Below, piece after piece: positions 35,680 through 45,243 of a DNA stretch of 64,000 nucleotides. Origin of the DNA: Bacteroidota bacterium (GTDB lineage: Bacteria > Bacteroidota > Bacteroidia > Chitinophagales > Chitinophagaceae); NCBI GenBank assembly GCA_018266555.1, contig JAFEAF010000002.1:90667-154666 (forward strand), given 5' to 3'. Positions within the stretch are counted from its first letter, which is position 1; each line of letters begins with the position of its first letter. The notes beneath the pieces were generated by a model. That model did no database searches. It saw only the letters and a program-made list of their open reading frames with translations, and had not been told where the DNA came from. The position numbers and the translations under genes are program-made.

Positions 35680-36690
35680 ATGAAATCTGAAATTATTGAT
35701 ATCGCAAAAAATAAATTAAATGACACTGGCTATCTGGACATTGATCTGGATCCGACAATAGATTTGTTTGCAGAGATCGAAAAATTAAAAAAAGAAAAAA
35801 ATGCCATTATCTTGGCGCATTATTACCAGGAACCAGATATCCAGGATGTGGCGGATTATATCGGCGATAGTTTAGGTCTGGCTCAGAAAGCAGAAAAGAC
35901 GGACGCTTCCATGATTGTTTTTGCAGGCGTACATTTCATGGCTGAGACAGCGAAGATTCTGAATCCTCAAAAAAAAGTTGTTATTCCGGATTTAAAAGCC
36001 GGTTGTTCTCTTAGTGATAGTTGCCCGCCCGCTCTCTTTAAAAAATTCAAAGAAGAACATCCAGACCACAAAGTGGTGAGTTATATCAACTGCAGTGCCG
36101 GCATCAAGGCGCTGAGTGATGTGATATGCACCAGCAGCAATGCAAAAATCGTTGTTGAAAGTTTTCCAAAAGAACAACCCATAATTTTTGCACCTGATAA
36201 AAACCTCGGTGCCTACATCAATAAAGTAACAGGCAGAAATATGGTGTTGTGGAATGGAACCTGTATGGTACATGAAATTTTTAGTCTGGAAAAAATTACT
36301 AAGCTCAAAGTTCGGCACCCGGATGCTAAATTGATTGCTCATCCCGAATGTGAAGATGCTGTTTTGCGAATCGCAGATTTTATTGGAAGTACAACCGGGC
36401 TATTAAAATTCACACAATCTGATTCTTCACAGGAATATATTGTGGCAACAGAAACCGGTATTTTACATCAAATGATGAAGGCATCACCCTATAAAACTTT
36501 TATTCCCGCACCACCTGATAACAGCTGCGCCTGCAATGATTGCCCGCACATGAAACGTAACACGTTGGAAAAAATATATCTCTGCATGGAGTATGAAACG
36601 CCGGAAATACTAATGGATGAAGCTTTAAGAATTGCTGCAAAAAAACCGATTGATAGAATGCTGGAGTTAAGCGCCAGGGCGGGACTTTAA
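35680..36690 (+). CDS. nadA: Quinolinate synthase A
   Basis: This 336-residue enzyme condenses iminoaspartate with dihydroxyacetone phosphate to quinolinate for NAD synthesis. The three cysteine ligands of the [4Fe-4S] cluster fall in the expected places: one near CSLSDSCPP, one in WNGTCMVHE and one in [28 protein letters not shown] is the family N-terminus. Length is normal. Its stop overlaps the convergent arsC by four bases. Confidence 0.96.
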   Translation: MKSEIIDIAKNKLNDTGYLDIDLDPTIDLFAEIEKLKKEKNAIILAHYYQEPDIQDVADYIGDSLGLAQKAEKTDASMIVFAGVHFMAETAKILNPQKKVVIPDLKAGCSLSDSCPPALFKKFKEEHPDHKVVSYINCSAGIKALSDVICTSSNAKIVVESFPKEQPIIFAPDKNLGAYINKVTGRNMVLWNGTCMVHEIFSLEKITKLKVRHPDAKLIAHPECEDAVLRIADFIGSTTGLLKFTQSDSSQEYIVATETGILHQMMKASPYKTFIPAPPDNSCACNDCPHMKRNTLEKIYLCMEYETPEILMDEALRIAAKKPIDRMLELSARAGL

Positions 36691-37079
36691 ATAGATTGTA
36701 AAAGAAGGTTTACCTTTTCAGCAATCATATACCCGGTTTTTCTGAAATCAATTTCGTTCATTTCTTTAGGATCAGGAATATTCCAATCAAGAAATACCCT
36801 GGCCGGCATCCAGGGACAAATATCACCACAACCCAAAGTGACAACCACATCAAAAGGAGCGAATGCTTTCACTTTTTCCAGTGATTTCGATGAATGAGTT
36901 GAAAGATCATAACCCAACTCTTTCATGAAAGCAATTGCCTTAGGATTTATTTTCCCCGAGGGCTGTGAACCGGCGCTATAAGCCTCTACGTTTTTTCCTC
37001 CAAACATCCTTGCAAAAGCCTGGCTTATTTGTGAGCGATTACTATTCTCAATGCAGATAAAAAGGATCTTTTTTTTCAT
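36687..37079 (-). CDS. arsC: Thioredoxin-type arsenate reductase
   Basis: The ATG at 37079 ([17 protein letters not shown]) gives 130 residues. The low-molecular-weight phosphatase fold is clear: the loop CIENSNR is the C-x5-R active site, and [16 protein letters not shown] carries the two further cysteines typical of thioredoxin-coupled ArsC. DWNIPDP is the conserved acid loop. It reduces arsenate to arsenite. It lies 49 nt after the microprotein and in the same orientation as arsR. Confidence 0.93.
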   Translation of the reverse strand: MKKKILFICIENSNRSQISQAFARMFGGKNVEAYSAGSQPSGKINPKAIAFMKELGYDLSTHSSKSLEKVKAFAPFDVVVTLGCGDICPWMPARVFLDWNIPDPKEMNEIDFRKTGYMIAEKVNLLLQSI

Positions 37080-37128
37080 TTGTTTTAAAAAATATGCCAC
37101 CCGAAAATACGAATGGCATATTATAATT

Positions 37129-37236
37129 TCAGCAGCATCCGATGCCGCCGCAACAACCGCCGTCTCCGGGGTCTTTTTGAATGGTTGTGTTCAAGGCTTT
37201 ACTTTTTATGGTTATAAAATAGAGAACTAACAACAT
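37129..37236 (-). CDS. Cysteine-rich microprotein between arsR and arsC
   Basis: A 35-codon reading frame begins with an ATG at 37236 that overlaps the last three codons of arsR by 10 nt and ends with TGA at 37129-37131. It encodes a hydrophobic start (MLLVLYFITIK), a polar middle and a terminal CCGGIGCC. The frame continues without a break and the motif has four Cys in eight residues, suiting a thiol metal or arsenite site. This frame was too short for usual gene calling. No homology search was possible. Confidence 0.5.
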   Translation of the reverse strand: MLLVLYFITIKSKALNTTIQKDPGDGGCCGGIGCC

Positions 37237-37559
37237 TTGGTATTTACCGATTTTAGTTTTTCAAATAAAGTATTAAAGTCCGTAATGAATTTTTCAAAGG
37301 CTTTCCAGTTTATACAATAGCAACTTCTGGGACCATCGGTTTCCCCCGAAATTAATCCGGCCGTTTTCAGTTCTTTTAAGTGCTGACTTACGGTGCTTTG
37401 GGCCAACGGCAGCACAGCTACAATTTCTCCGCAGATGCATTCATTTTTTTGTGCCAACACTTTTAAAATAGCAATACGGGCAGGATGGCTAAGCGCTTTT
37501 GCAAACGTAGCCAAATCTTGTTCCTTTTGTGAGAACTCATCCTTTTTATGAATAGCCAT
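37227..37559 (-). CDS. arsR: ArsR/SmtB-family arsenic-responsive repressor
   Basis: The 110-residue winged-helix protein carries ECICGEIVAVLPLAQSTVSQHLKELK, where ECIC is the C-x-C arsenite-sensing pair in the recognition region. SCYCINWKAF and the final KCC add further cysteines. It should repress the arsC operon and release on arsenite binding. Order on the minus strand is arsR, microprotein, arsC. Confidence 0.92.
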   Translation of the reverse strand: MAIHKKDEFSQKEQDLATFAKALSHPARIAILKVLAQKNECICGEIVAVLPLAQSTVSQHLKELKTAGLISGETDGPRSCYCINWKAFEKFITDFNTLFEKLKSVNTKCC

Positions 37560-37648
37560 TTGTTTATCTTAGATCGTAAATATACGATAAGTAAAAGTTA
37601 GTCACCAAATTTTTCTGAAGAAAATTATTCCTCTATAAAGACAAGGAA

Positions 37649-38794
37649 CTATAAAATTATGGCCAATCTTTCTACGGCCGCATCCAGTGTTTCATTTTTT
37701 TTGCAAAAGCAGAAGCGAAGAACGTTATTGTCTGTTCCGGATTTGTAAAACGCCGAAACGGGAATACTCGCAATACCGTACTCTTTTGTAATCCTGATAG
37801 CAAAATCCTTATCGCCTTCATTGCTGATACGGCTATATCGGGCACAAACAAAATAGCTTCCATGACTTGGAAGCAAATCAAATTTGGTTTGTTTCATCAA
37901 CCGGAAAAAATAATCTCTCTTTTTCTGCATGATACCCGCAAGTGAAAGATACTCGTTTTTGTTTTTCAGAAAATCTGCCAACGCCACCTGGGAAGGGGTG
38001 TGGCAACTGAAACAATTGAACTGGTGCACTTTTCTGAACTCAACCATTAATTCGGAAGACGAAATACAATAGCCCAACTTCCAGCCGGTGCAGTTGTAGG
38101 TTTTGCCGAAAGAAAAACAAACAAAACTTCTTTCCAGCAGGTCAGGATAACGCAAAATGCTTTGGTGGGGAATATTATCATAGATAAGATGTTCATACAC
38201 CTCATCAGACACAATAAAAATATTTGTATTTCTCACAACGGAACGCAGCTCGTCCATATCTTTTTCGGATAGTACGGAACCGGTGGGGTTGTGTGGTGAG
38301 TTTATAATAATTGCTTTTGTTTTTGGAGAAATCTTTTTTCTCACATCTTCCCAGTCAATTTTATAATCAGGAAATTTCAGGCTAATCAAAACCGGAACAG
38401 CGCCGTTGATTTCTATGTTGGGAATATAACTGTCGTACGCCGGCTCAAAAACAATTACCTCATCTCCGGGCTGCAGGATCGTTGTTAATGCGGTATAAAT
38501 TGCATAAGTACCCCCGGGAGTAATAGTGACTTGTGTGTTGGGAGAAACATTTGCTCCATATAAAAAGTCAACTTTTTCTGCAATAGATTCTCTCAACGGC
38601 ATATATCCCTGCATGGGTACATATTGATTCCAGCCCTTGCGCATTACCTCATTTACTTTATTTATCAACGCTTCGCTCATTTGATAATCCGGGAAACCTT
38701 GTCCCAGGTTGATGGCGCTGTGTTGATTGGCCAATCCGCTCATTATTGTAAAAATGGTCGTGCCTACATTAGGAAGCCTGGATGTGATGTGCAT
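37649..38794 (-). CDS. PLP-dependent aminotransferase (methionine aminotransferase/MalY-YbdL type)
   Basis: This 381-residue class I/II aminotransferase has the usual sites: INLGQGFPDY, ITPGGTYAIYTALTTI, SPHNPTGSVL, SDEVYEHLIYD and the PLP lysine in FSFGKTYNCTGWKLGY. Length and these segments fit the methionine/kynurenine aminotransferase branch common in Bacteroidota. It is not the KdnA type. It is followed on the same strand by nothing until arsR. Confidence 0.9.
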   Translation of the reverse strand: MHITSRLPNVGTTIFTIMSGLANQHSAINLGQGFPDYQMSEALINKVNEVMRKGWNQYVPMQGYMPLRESIAEKVDFLYGANVSPNTQVTITPGGTYAIYTALTTILQPGDEVIVFEPAYDSYIPNIEINGAVPVLISLKFPDYKIDWEDVRKKISPKTKAIIINSPHNPTGSVLSEKDMDELRSVVRNTNIFIVSDEVYEHLIYDNIPHQSILRYPDLLERSFVCFSFGKTYNCTGWKLGYCISSSELMVEFRKVHQFNCFSCHTPSQVALADFLKNKNEYLSLAGIMQKKRDYFFRLMKQTKFDLLPSHGSYFVCARYSRISNEGDKDFAIRITKEYGIASIPVSAFYKSGTDNNVLRFCFCKKNETLDAAVERLAIIL

Positions 38795-38849
38795 CTGTAC
38801 TAAAAATAGTTTAAAACCGATAAATAAAAGTGAATAAAATTAAAGGATA

Positions 38850-39197
38850 TTATTTTTTGGAGGCTCGTTTCTTTATGGGTTTATCGCCGACAAGATCATA
38901 GGAATGGTCAATCCACCCCTTTAATTGTTTGGTAGAAACAGACCCGTCAACTACAATCGTATTCCAATGTTTTTTGTTCATGTGGTAACCCGGCATTATG
39001 CAAGAAAATTTTTCTCTTAATTCAAGTGCTTTTTCCGGATCACATTTTACATTAAAACGCAAGGGATCTTCATCTAATCCCGTAAGCAAAAAAATTTTTC
39101 CATTCACTTTATATACCAATGTATCGGGACCAAAGGGAAGCGATTCCTCAACTCCCGGCTTTGACAAACAATATTCTCTCGGGTAATCAATATTCAT
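38850..39197 (-). CDS. MmcQ/YjbR family DNA-binding-like protein
   Basis: This 115-residue protein fits MmcQ/YjbR: YCLSKPGVEESLPFGPDTLVYKV near the start, LRFNVKCDPEKALELREKF, then PGYHMNKKHWNTIVVD. It has a CyaY-like fold; binding of DNA is proposed for the family but function is unproven. Its start is one base after the RidA stop, so it belongs to the minus-strand run from kdsD. Confidence 0.88.
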   Translation of the reverse strand: MNIDYPREYCLSKPGVEESLPFGPDTLVYKVNGKIFLLTGLDEDPLRFNVKCDPEKALELREKFSCIMPGYHMNKKHWNTIVVDGSVSTKQLKGWIDHSYDLVGDKPIKKRASKK

Positions 39198-39198
39198 A

Positions 39199-39585
39199 TC
39201 AGTTCACTATTGCCGTCGCTTCAATTTCTATTAAATATTCAGGAGCAATCAACCCTTTTACTTCAATCATACTGGTACAGGGCCTGATGTCTTTGAAAAA
39301 TTCGCCATGCGCCTTTCCGAATTCTTCCCATTGGGAAATGTCTGTAACAAACATTCTTGTCCGAATTACGTCTTTCAGCGAAACACCGGCTTTTTGTAAA
39401 ACTGATTCTATTTTTTGAATAATAAACCGGGTTTGTTCATAGGCGCTATTGCCACCAACAAGATTATTATTTTCATCCACCGCCACTGTTCCGGTTACTT
39501 CGATTGTATTACCAATCTTAACAGCACGACTGTATCCGACAATGTCTTCCCACTTAGCGCCGGATGAATAATTAATACGCCCCAT
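39199..39585 (-). CDS. ridA: Rid family enamine/imine deaminase
   Basis: The 128-residue protein fits the YjgF/YER057c/UK114 fold: YSRAVKIGNTIEVTGTVAVDE, QTRFIIQKIESVLQKAG, DVIRTRMFVTDISQWEEF and CTSMIEVKGLIAPEYLIEIEATAI. R in TRMFVTD is the usual substrate-binding Arg. Members hydrolyse reactive enamines. Its ATG shares one base with the stop of the exonuclease gene (TAATG). Confidence 0.9.
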   Translation of the reverse strand: MGRINYSSGAKWEDIVGYSRAVKIGNTIEVTGTVAVDENNNLVGGNSAYEQTRFIIQKIESVLQKAGVSLKDVIRTRMFVTDISQWEEFGKAHGEFFKDIRPCTSMIEVKGLIAPEYLIEIEATAIVN

Positions 39586-40307
39586 TATGATTTTATTTCA
39601 ATGTTTTCATTTCTAATTAAAGACTCACCATTCAGACACAAAAAAATTTGCGCAACCGTAATTACATCTTTCTGACAGTAGGTTGCAATTCGTTCTAAAT
39701 TTTTTTCTTTCCAATATACTTCCCACACCATACTGCCATCTATATCGTCTTTGGGGGTTGGTATGCCAAGGGTATGTGCCAGCAGGTTCAAAGAGGTATA
39801 ACTTTTAAAATCCCCAAACTTCCAAAGCTCCAGTGTATCTAAATGATTTACTTCCCAAGGCTTTTTTCCAGAAAGACGCAGCAGGGGAGGAACAGGAATC
39901 TGATTAACCACAAAACGGCGGCAGAGAAATGGAAAGTCAAATTCTTTTCCGTTATGAGCACATAAAAATTTAGAGCTATCGGGTGACCACTTATTCAACA
40001 TTTCTGAAAACAGGCCCAACAACAGCCGCTCATCATCGCCGGAAAAACATTTTATTGAAATTTTTTTGTTTACACCATTTTCCAAAACCACCCCACAACC
40101 AATACAAATTATTTTTCCAAACTCAGCATAAATTCCCGCCCGGGAATAAATACTTTCTGGTGTTTCAGTTTCTTTATTTCGAATTAAAAATGAAGCTTTG
40201 TGGTTCCAAAGCATTTTCCAATCTTCAGGAAGCTCAGAATATGTGGAATATTGGGGAACCGTTTCAATATCGAGAAACAAAATATTGTTTATTGAAATAG
40301 GGGCCAT
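39585..40307 (-). CDS. Predicted 3'-5' exonuclease related to PolB exonuclease domain
   Basis: This 240-residue protein fits PF10108: LFLDIETVPQYST holds the first metal acids, LCAHNGKEFDFPFLCRRF the second, and YCQKDVITVAQIF the third. The DEDDy-type exonuclease plan is complete. It overlaps ridA by one base. A role in DNA repair or replication fidelity is inferred from the fold. Confidence 0.9.
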   Translation of the reverse strand: MAPISINNILFLDIETVPQYSTYSELPEDWKMLWNHKASFLIRNKETETPESIYSRAGIYAEFGKIICIGCGVVLENGVNKKISIKCFSGDDERLLLGLFSEMLNKWSPDSSKFLCAHNGKEFDFPFLCRRFVVNQIPVPPLLRLSGKKPWEVNHLDTLELWKFGDFKSYTSLNLLAHTLGIPTPKDDIDGSMVWEVYWKEKNLERIATYCQKDVITVAQIFLCLNGESLIRNENIEIKS

Positions 40308-40367
40308 TGAATAAAAGTTTCTTAAAAGTATTAAACTCCGCGAAATTTTCTAAAGGCATCTTTGTTC

Positions 40368-41450
40368 TCAGAGATATTTATCTCCCTTGTGCCTCTTAAC
40401 CTCCGAAACAAATTCTTTTATCTCTTGTTCTTTTTCTTTCTTGCAAATAAGCAACACATCTTTTGTATCCACGACTATGAAATCGTCCAGACCCTGCAGC
40501 AACACCAGCTTATTGTCCGGGGCGTGTACCATACATTTGGTAGCATCAATTACCATTACATTTTTTCCTGCCACGGCGTTGTCAAGATAATCTCTATTCA
40601 TATTTTCCCAAGCACTGTTCCAGGTGCCCAGATCGCTCCAACCAAATGAGGCGGGCATAACATATACATTGTCTGCTTTTTCCATTACAGCAAAATCAAT
40701 GGAAATAGAAGTACATTGTGGGTAAATAACATCTATTGCTTCTTGTTCCTGTTCTGTATTCAGTTTATCTTTTTCCCCAGCAAAAACCTCGTACACCTCC
40801 GGTAAATATTTTTCCAGCGCAGCCACAATATTTTTCACCTTCCACACAAATATGCCGGCATTCCATAAAAAATCTCCGCTGGCAAGAAATGTTTTTGCCA
40901 AATCAAGATTTGGTTTTTCAGTAAAGGTTTTTACTTTATAAATACCCGGTGCGGCCGCTACCGTATCGTGTTGAATATAACCATACCCGGTGTTAGGATA
41001 AACCGGGGTGATGCCAATGGTAACCAACGCATTGAAGTGATCTACAAAATCCAATGCAACAGTTGAGGTTTTTATGAATTTATCTGTTTCCAGAACTAAA
41101 TGATCAGCCGGAGCGGCAACCATCAGTGCATCCGGATCTTTTTTCAAAAGCTTTAATGCAATATATGCAATGCAGGGCGCTGTATTCTTCCGCGAAGGCT
41201 CTCCCAGAATATTTTCAACAGGGATCAGCGGCAATTGATTTTTTACGGCTGAAACATATTCTTTTGATGTAACTACGAAAATATTTTCTGCGGGGACTAG
41301 TTTATTATAGCGGTCGAAAGTCTGCTGTATGAGCGTCTTGCCGGTATTCAGAATATCAAGGAATTGTTTCGGATGATCTGTGCGGCTCATAGGCCAGAAC
41401 CGGCTTCCAATCCCACCCGCCATAATTGCTACATAATGATGTTTGTTCAT
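40368..41450 (-). CDS. manC: Mannose-1-phosphate guanylyltransferase
   Basis: This 360-residue nucleotidyltransferase has MAGGIGSRFWPMSRTDHPKQFLDI at the start (nucleotide binding), NILGEPSRKNTAPCIAY, and TFTEKPNLDLA. It lacks the C-terminal isomerase domain of bifunctional enzymes. It makes GDP-mannose for glycan synthesis. It is 17 nt downstream of kdsD, so both envelope-sugar genes are probably co-transcribed. Confidence 0.93.
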   Translation of the reverse strand: MNKHHYVAIMAGGIGSRFWPMSRTDHPKQFLDILNTGKTLIQQTFDRYNKLVPAENIFVVTSKEYVSAVKNQLPLIPVENILGEPSRKNTAPCIAYIALKLLKKDPDALMVAAPADHLVLETDKFIKTSTVALDFVDHFNALVTIGITPVYPNTGYGYIQHDTVAAAPGIYKVKTFTEKPNLDLAKTFLASGDFLWNAGIFVWKVKNIVAALEKYLPEVYEVFAGEKDKLNTEQEQEAIDVIYPQCTSISIDFAVMEKADNVYVMPASFGWSDLGTWNSAWENMNRDYLDNAVAGKNVMVIDATKCMVHAPDNKLVLLQGLDDFIVVDTKDVLLICKKEKEQEIKEFVSEVKRHKGDKYL

Positions 41451-41467
41451 GCTGTTATCTTATCAAC

Positions 41468-42430
41468 TTAAATTAATCCTTCCCGAATCAGGTCGTGCAA
41501 ATGTATGATTCCGGAATAATGTCCTTTGTCCATTACAATCAATTGTGTAATCTCTTTTTTTCGAATTAAATCGAGCGCATCTACTGCCAATGCGTCCGGA
41601 GAAATTGTCTTAGGGTTTGGGGTCATGATGTCTTTAGCTGATTTTTTTTCAATATCGCCATTTTTCTCAAGCATTCTTCTTAAATCTCCATCAGTAATGA
41701 TACCAAGCAACTTGTTTTGTTCGTCCACAACGGCGGTTGCCCCCAGTCTTTTTTTAGTAATCTCGATTATTACTTCTTTTATTGATTGGCCGGGAAAAAC
41801 CGCAGGCTTTTCGTTGGCTACAAAAAGATCGGCAACACGCAGATATAATTTTTTTCCAAGTGTGCCGCCGGGGTGAAACTTTGCAAAATCGGCGCTGCCA
41901 AATCCCTTCATCTCCATTAATACCACGGCCAAGGCGTCGCCCATTACCAATTGTGCTGTAGTGCTGCTGGTAGGTGCCAAATTATTGGGGCAGGCTTCCT
42001 GGTCCACCGTTGTGTTTAATAGAATATCAGAATGTTTAGCGAGAAACGACCCAGTGTTTCCAACCATTCCAATCACGGTATTGCCAAAATTTTTTATAAG
42101 AGGAACCAAAACTTTTATTTCAGGACTATTTCCGCTTTTGCTGATAATTATTACAACATCTTCTTTCTGAATTATTCCAAGATCACCGTGAATTGCATCT
42201 GCGGCATGCATAAAAACCGATGGCGAGCCGGTAGAATTGAGAGTAGCTACAATTTTTTGTGCAATTACTGCACTTTTACCCACCCCGCTGATTACTATTC
42301 TGCCGCTACAATTTGAAATAGCAATGATTGCCTTTTCAAAACTATCATTAATATAAGGTATAAGGCCCGAAATGGATTGGGCCTCCAGGCGAATAGTGCG
42401 CAGGGCGATTTCTTTTATGGAAGCATTCAT
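41468..42430 (-). CDS. kdsD: Arabinose-5-phosphate isomerase (KpsF/GutQ family)
   Basis: This 320-residue protein has a SIS domain at about 30-180 (GVGKSAVIAQKIVATLNSTG, ISKSGNSPEIKVLVP, LAPTSSTTAQLVMGDA) and two CBS domains at about 205-320 (KRLGATAVVDEQNKLLGIITDGDLRRML). It converts ribulose-5-phosphate to arabinose-5-phosphate, the first step of Kdo synthesis. kdsB and kdnB are about 17 kb away in the same window. Confidence 0.93.
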   Translation of the reverse strand: MNASIKEIALRTIRLEAQSISGLIPYINDSFEKAIIAISNCSGRIVISGVGKSAVIAQKIVATLNSTGSPSVFMHAADAIHGDLGIIQKEDVVIIISKSGNSPEIKVLVPLIKNFGNTVIGMVGNTGSFLAKHSDILLNTTVDQEACPNNLAPTSSTTAQLVMGDALAVVLMEMKGFGSADFAKFHPGGTLGKKLYLRVADLFVANEKPAVFPGQSIKEVIIEITKKRLGATAVVDEQNKLLGIITDGDLRRMLEKNGDIEKKSAKDIMTPNPKTISPDALAVDALDLIRKKEITQLIVMDKGHYSGIIHLHDLIREGLI

Positions 42431-42717
42431 TTTGAAGCGCCAAAATTAGAGGATTTAATAAGAAGAACTTGCTACAAGAACGATATACTTTGAATTTTAA
42501 CCATTAAAAACAAAGCACAGCAATGAGTTTTCGTAAATTCGCTTCCCCTTTTCCCAAACCATCAAACTGTCTTTCGATTCAGTTGAAAGCCAACAAGAAA
42601 AGGTTTACGGAAATAATGAAGTGAATAAAATTGTCTTTTTTATATCCGGAGATTCGACATTAATCCGTATCTTATTAAATATTAAATACTGCAAAGCAGA
42701 GAAGGAGCGATTGAGAA

Positions 42718-44997
42718 ATGGCGTCATCAACAGCAAAACGAAGAACTAACCCGAAAGAGACCCCAACAGAGGCCGCTACAAAAACAACGAAGAAATCAAA
42801 TCAACAGCGTTTTGATCTTCATAAGGCGCTGCAGGATTGGTTCGGCTTTAAAAAATTTAAAGACAACCAGGAAAAAGCAATAGAATCATTGATTGCAGGC
42901 CATGATACATTTGTTATCATGCCAACCGGCGGTGGAAAAAGCTTATGCTATCAGCTTCCTGCGATGGTGAGCGAAGGAGTTGCCATCATTGTTTCCCCGC
43001 TAATTGCTTTAATGAAAAACCAGGTGGACCTGGTGCGTAGTTATAGCAGCAAAGATGATGTGGCACATTTTCTTAATTCTACATTGACAAAAAAAGAGAT
43101 CAAAGAAGTTCATGATGATTTGTTGGCGGGAAAAACGAAAATGTTGTATGTAGCCCCCGAAACGTTGACAAAGCAGGAGAACCTTGAGTTTTTCAGTGAT
43201 TTGAAAATTTCTTTTTTTGCGGTTGATGAAGCGCATTGTATTTCTGAATGGGGACATGATTTCAGGCCGGAGTATCGCCGCCTTCGGGAAATGATGATAC
43301 AAATAAACCCCGACATTCCCGTGGTTGCATTGACGGCAACCGCTACACCCAAAGTGCAAAGCGATATAATAAAAAACCTGGATCTGAAAACGCCCAATAT
43401 TTTTATTTCATCATTTAACCGCCCCAACCTGTATTACGAGATCCAGCCTAAAATAAAAAAATCTCAGACAGATGAAAGCATCGTTCGTTTTATCAAAGGA
43501 ATGAAAGGGAAAAGCGGAATTATTTATACTCTGAACAGAAAAACTACCGAAGAACTGGCAGATATATTAATGGCAAATGGAATAAAAGCGGTTGCTTATC
43601 ATGCCGGCTTTGATGGTAAATTAAGATCGAGCCGGCAGGATCAGTTTTTGAATGAAGATGTGCAGGTGATTGTTGCCACCATTGCCTTCGGAATGGGAAT
43701 AGATAAACCGGACATCCGGTTTGTTATTCATTACAATATTCCCAAATCCATTGAAAATTACTACCAGGAAACCGGAAGAGCCGGAAGAGACGGGCTTGAA
43801 GGTAAATGTATTTTATATTATTCTCATAAAGATGTCTCCAAGCTGGAACACCTGATGCGGGATAAACCACTTAGCGAAAGAGAAGTGGGCGCACAATTGA
43901 TCAATGAAACAGTAGCTTATGCCGAAAGCGGAGTTTGTCGCCGCAAAACATTAATGACTTATTTTGGAGAAGAATACAAACAGGAAAATTGTGGCAACTG
44001 CGATAATTGTATTCATCCGAAAGAAAGGGTGGAAGCAAAAGATAGTGTTGTGGCTGCATTGAAAACAATCAAAGCCCTTGATGAACGATTTGCCACTACT
44101 TATGTAGTTAATATTATTATCGGCAAATTAACACCGCAAATACAGATGTTCCGGCACGACGGGCTGAATGAGTTTGGAATTGGAAATGATCAACCGGTTC
44201 ATTATTGGAATTCATTAATCAGGCAAATGTTGCTTGAAGGCTTGTTGAAAAAAGATATTGAGGAATATGGCGTATTGAAAGTGACAAAAAGAGGGGAAGA
44301 CTTTTTAAAAAAATCCAAATCATTCAAAATCGTTCTCAACAATCTTTATGAAGATGCCAATGCGGATGATGAAGAGGGAGCTGAGGCCGCATCGGGAGCC
44401 GCCGCTGACGAAAGACTTTTTGAAATGCTGAAAGAGCTCCGTCGGAAAGAAGCGAAGAAAAAAGGATTGCCGCCCTTTGTGATTTTTCTTGAATCATCGT
44501 TGCAGGATATGGCAACACTTTATCCTACCAACTTAAATGAATTGGAAAAATGCCAGGGAGTCAGCAAGGGAAAAGCAATAAAATTCGGGAAACCATTTAT
44601 AGAATATATTTCCAAATATGTAGAAGAAAATAATATCGAACGCCCGGATGATTTTGTGATGAAAAGTGTTGTAAACAAGAGCGGCAATAAAGTTTTTATT
44701 ATTCAACAAACAGATAAAAAAGTGTCTTTGGAAACTATTGCCAAAAACAAGGGCTGGCGGATAGATGAGATGCTGGAAGAAATGGAAACTATTGCGGCCA
44801 GCGGCACCAAGCTCAATCTTGATTATGCCATTGATGAAATGCTGGACGCTGAGGAGCAAGACGAGATTATTGATTATTTCAAAAGTTGCGAAACTTCCTC
44901 TTTACAGGTGGCACAGGAAGAGCTGTCTGAATATAATTTTAATTGGGAACAGCTTAAAATCATGCGGATAAAGTTTTTGAGCGAATATGGGATGTAG
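42718..44997 (+). CDS. recQ: ATP-dependent DNA helicase RecQ
   Basis: This 759-residue helicase has Walker A PTGGGKSLCYQLP, the DEAH box FFAVDEAHCISEWGHDFRPEY, TATATPKVQ and QETGRAGRDG of motif VI. The zinc-binding RQC region includes ESGVCRRKTLMTYFGE and CGNCDNCI. A winged helix and an HRDC domain (about 590-660) follow. The extra C-terminal region beyond HRDC is typical of the long Bacteroidota type. The N-terminal 35 residues are a basic, Thr-rich tail. Confidence 0.96.
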   Translation: MASSTAKRRTNPKETPTEAATKTTKKSNQQRFDLHKALQDWFGFKKFKDNQEKAIESLIAGHDTFVIMPTGGGKSLCYQLPAMVSEGVAIIVSPLIALMKNQVDLVRSYSSKDDVAHFLNSTLTKKEIKEVHDDLLAGKTKMLYVAPETLTKQENLEFFSDLKISFFAVDEAHCISEWGHDFRPEYRRLREMMIQINPDIPVVALTATATPKVQSDIIKNLDLKTPNIFISSFNRPNLYYEIQPKIKKSQTDESIVRFIKGMKGKSGIIYTLNRKTTEELADILMANGIKAVAYHAGFDGKLRSSRQDQFLNEDVQVIVATIAFGMGIDKPDIRFVIHYNIPKSIENYYQETGRAGRDGLEGKCILYYSHKDVSKLEHLMRDKPLSEREVGAQLINETVAYAESGVCRRKTLMTYFGEEYKQENCGNCDNCIHPKERVEAKDSVVAALKTIKALDERFATTYVVNIIIGKLTPQIQMFRHDGLNEFGIGNDQPVHYWNSLIRQMLLEGLLKKDIEEYGVLKVTKRGEDFLKKSKSFKIVLNNLYEDANADDEEGAEAASGAAADERLFEMLKELRRKEAKKKGLPPFVIFLESSLQDMATLYPTNLNELEKCQGVSKGKAIKFGKPFIEYISKYVEENNIERPDDFVMKSVVNKSGNKVFIIQQTDKKVSLETIAKNKGWRIDEMLEEMETIAASGTKLNLDYAIDEMLDAEEQDEIIDYFKSCETSSLQVAQEELSEYNFNWEQLKIMRIKFLSEYGM

Positions 44998-45115
44998 GCC
45001 GAATTTCAGAATTACGAATTGGGATTTCCTGTTTTTGAGCCAAACTTCTATATTTGCAACCCCGTTTGAGAGCCCCGGAATTGAAGTTCCCGATTCTGCA
45101 AATCTTAAATAGAAT

Positions 45116-45188
45116 GGTGCGGTAGCTCAGTCGGTAGAGCAAAGGACTGAAAATCCTTGTGTCGGCGGTTCGATCCCGCCCCACACCA
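45116..45188 (+). tRNA. tRNA-Phe (anticodon GAA)
   Basis: The 73-nt sequence folds as a cloverleaf: 7-bp acceptor (GGTGCGG with CCACACC, one C-A mismatch), D arm TAGCTCAGTCGGTAGAGC, anticodon stem AGGA/TCCT with loop CTGAAAA (GAA), T arm with GTTCGATC, and discriminator A. The 3' CCA is not encoded. A terminator follows directly. Confidence 0.95.
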
Positions 45189-45193
45189 CGAAA

Positions 45194-45224
45194 AACGGAA
45201 GCATATAACCGCTTTCGTTTTTTT
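45194..45224 (+). terminator. Terminator of tRNA-Phe
   Basis: AACGGAAGC and GCTTTCGTT pair (one G-U) around an 8-nt loop, followed by a run of T. It starts five bases after the tRNA. Confidence 0.88.
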
Positions 45225-45243
45225 ATTATCCATATATCAATTT

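Noticed and set aside
42523-42624. 33-codon frame before recQ starting MSFRKFASPF
   Set aside because: Too short, no family resemblance and no promoter; probably chance.
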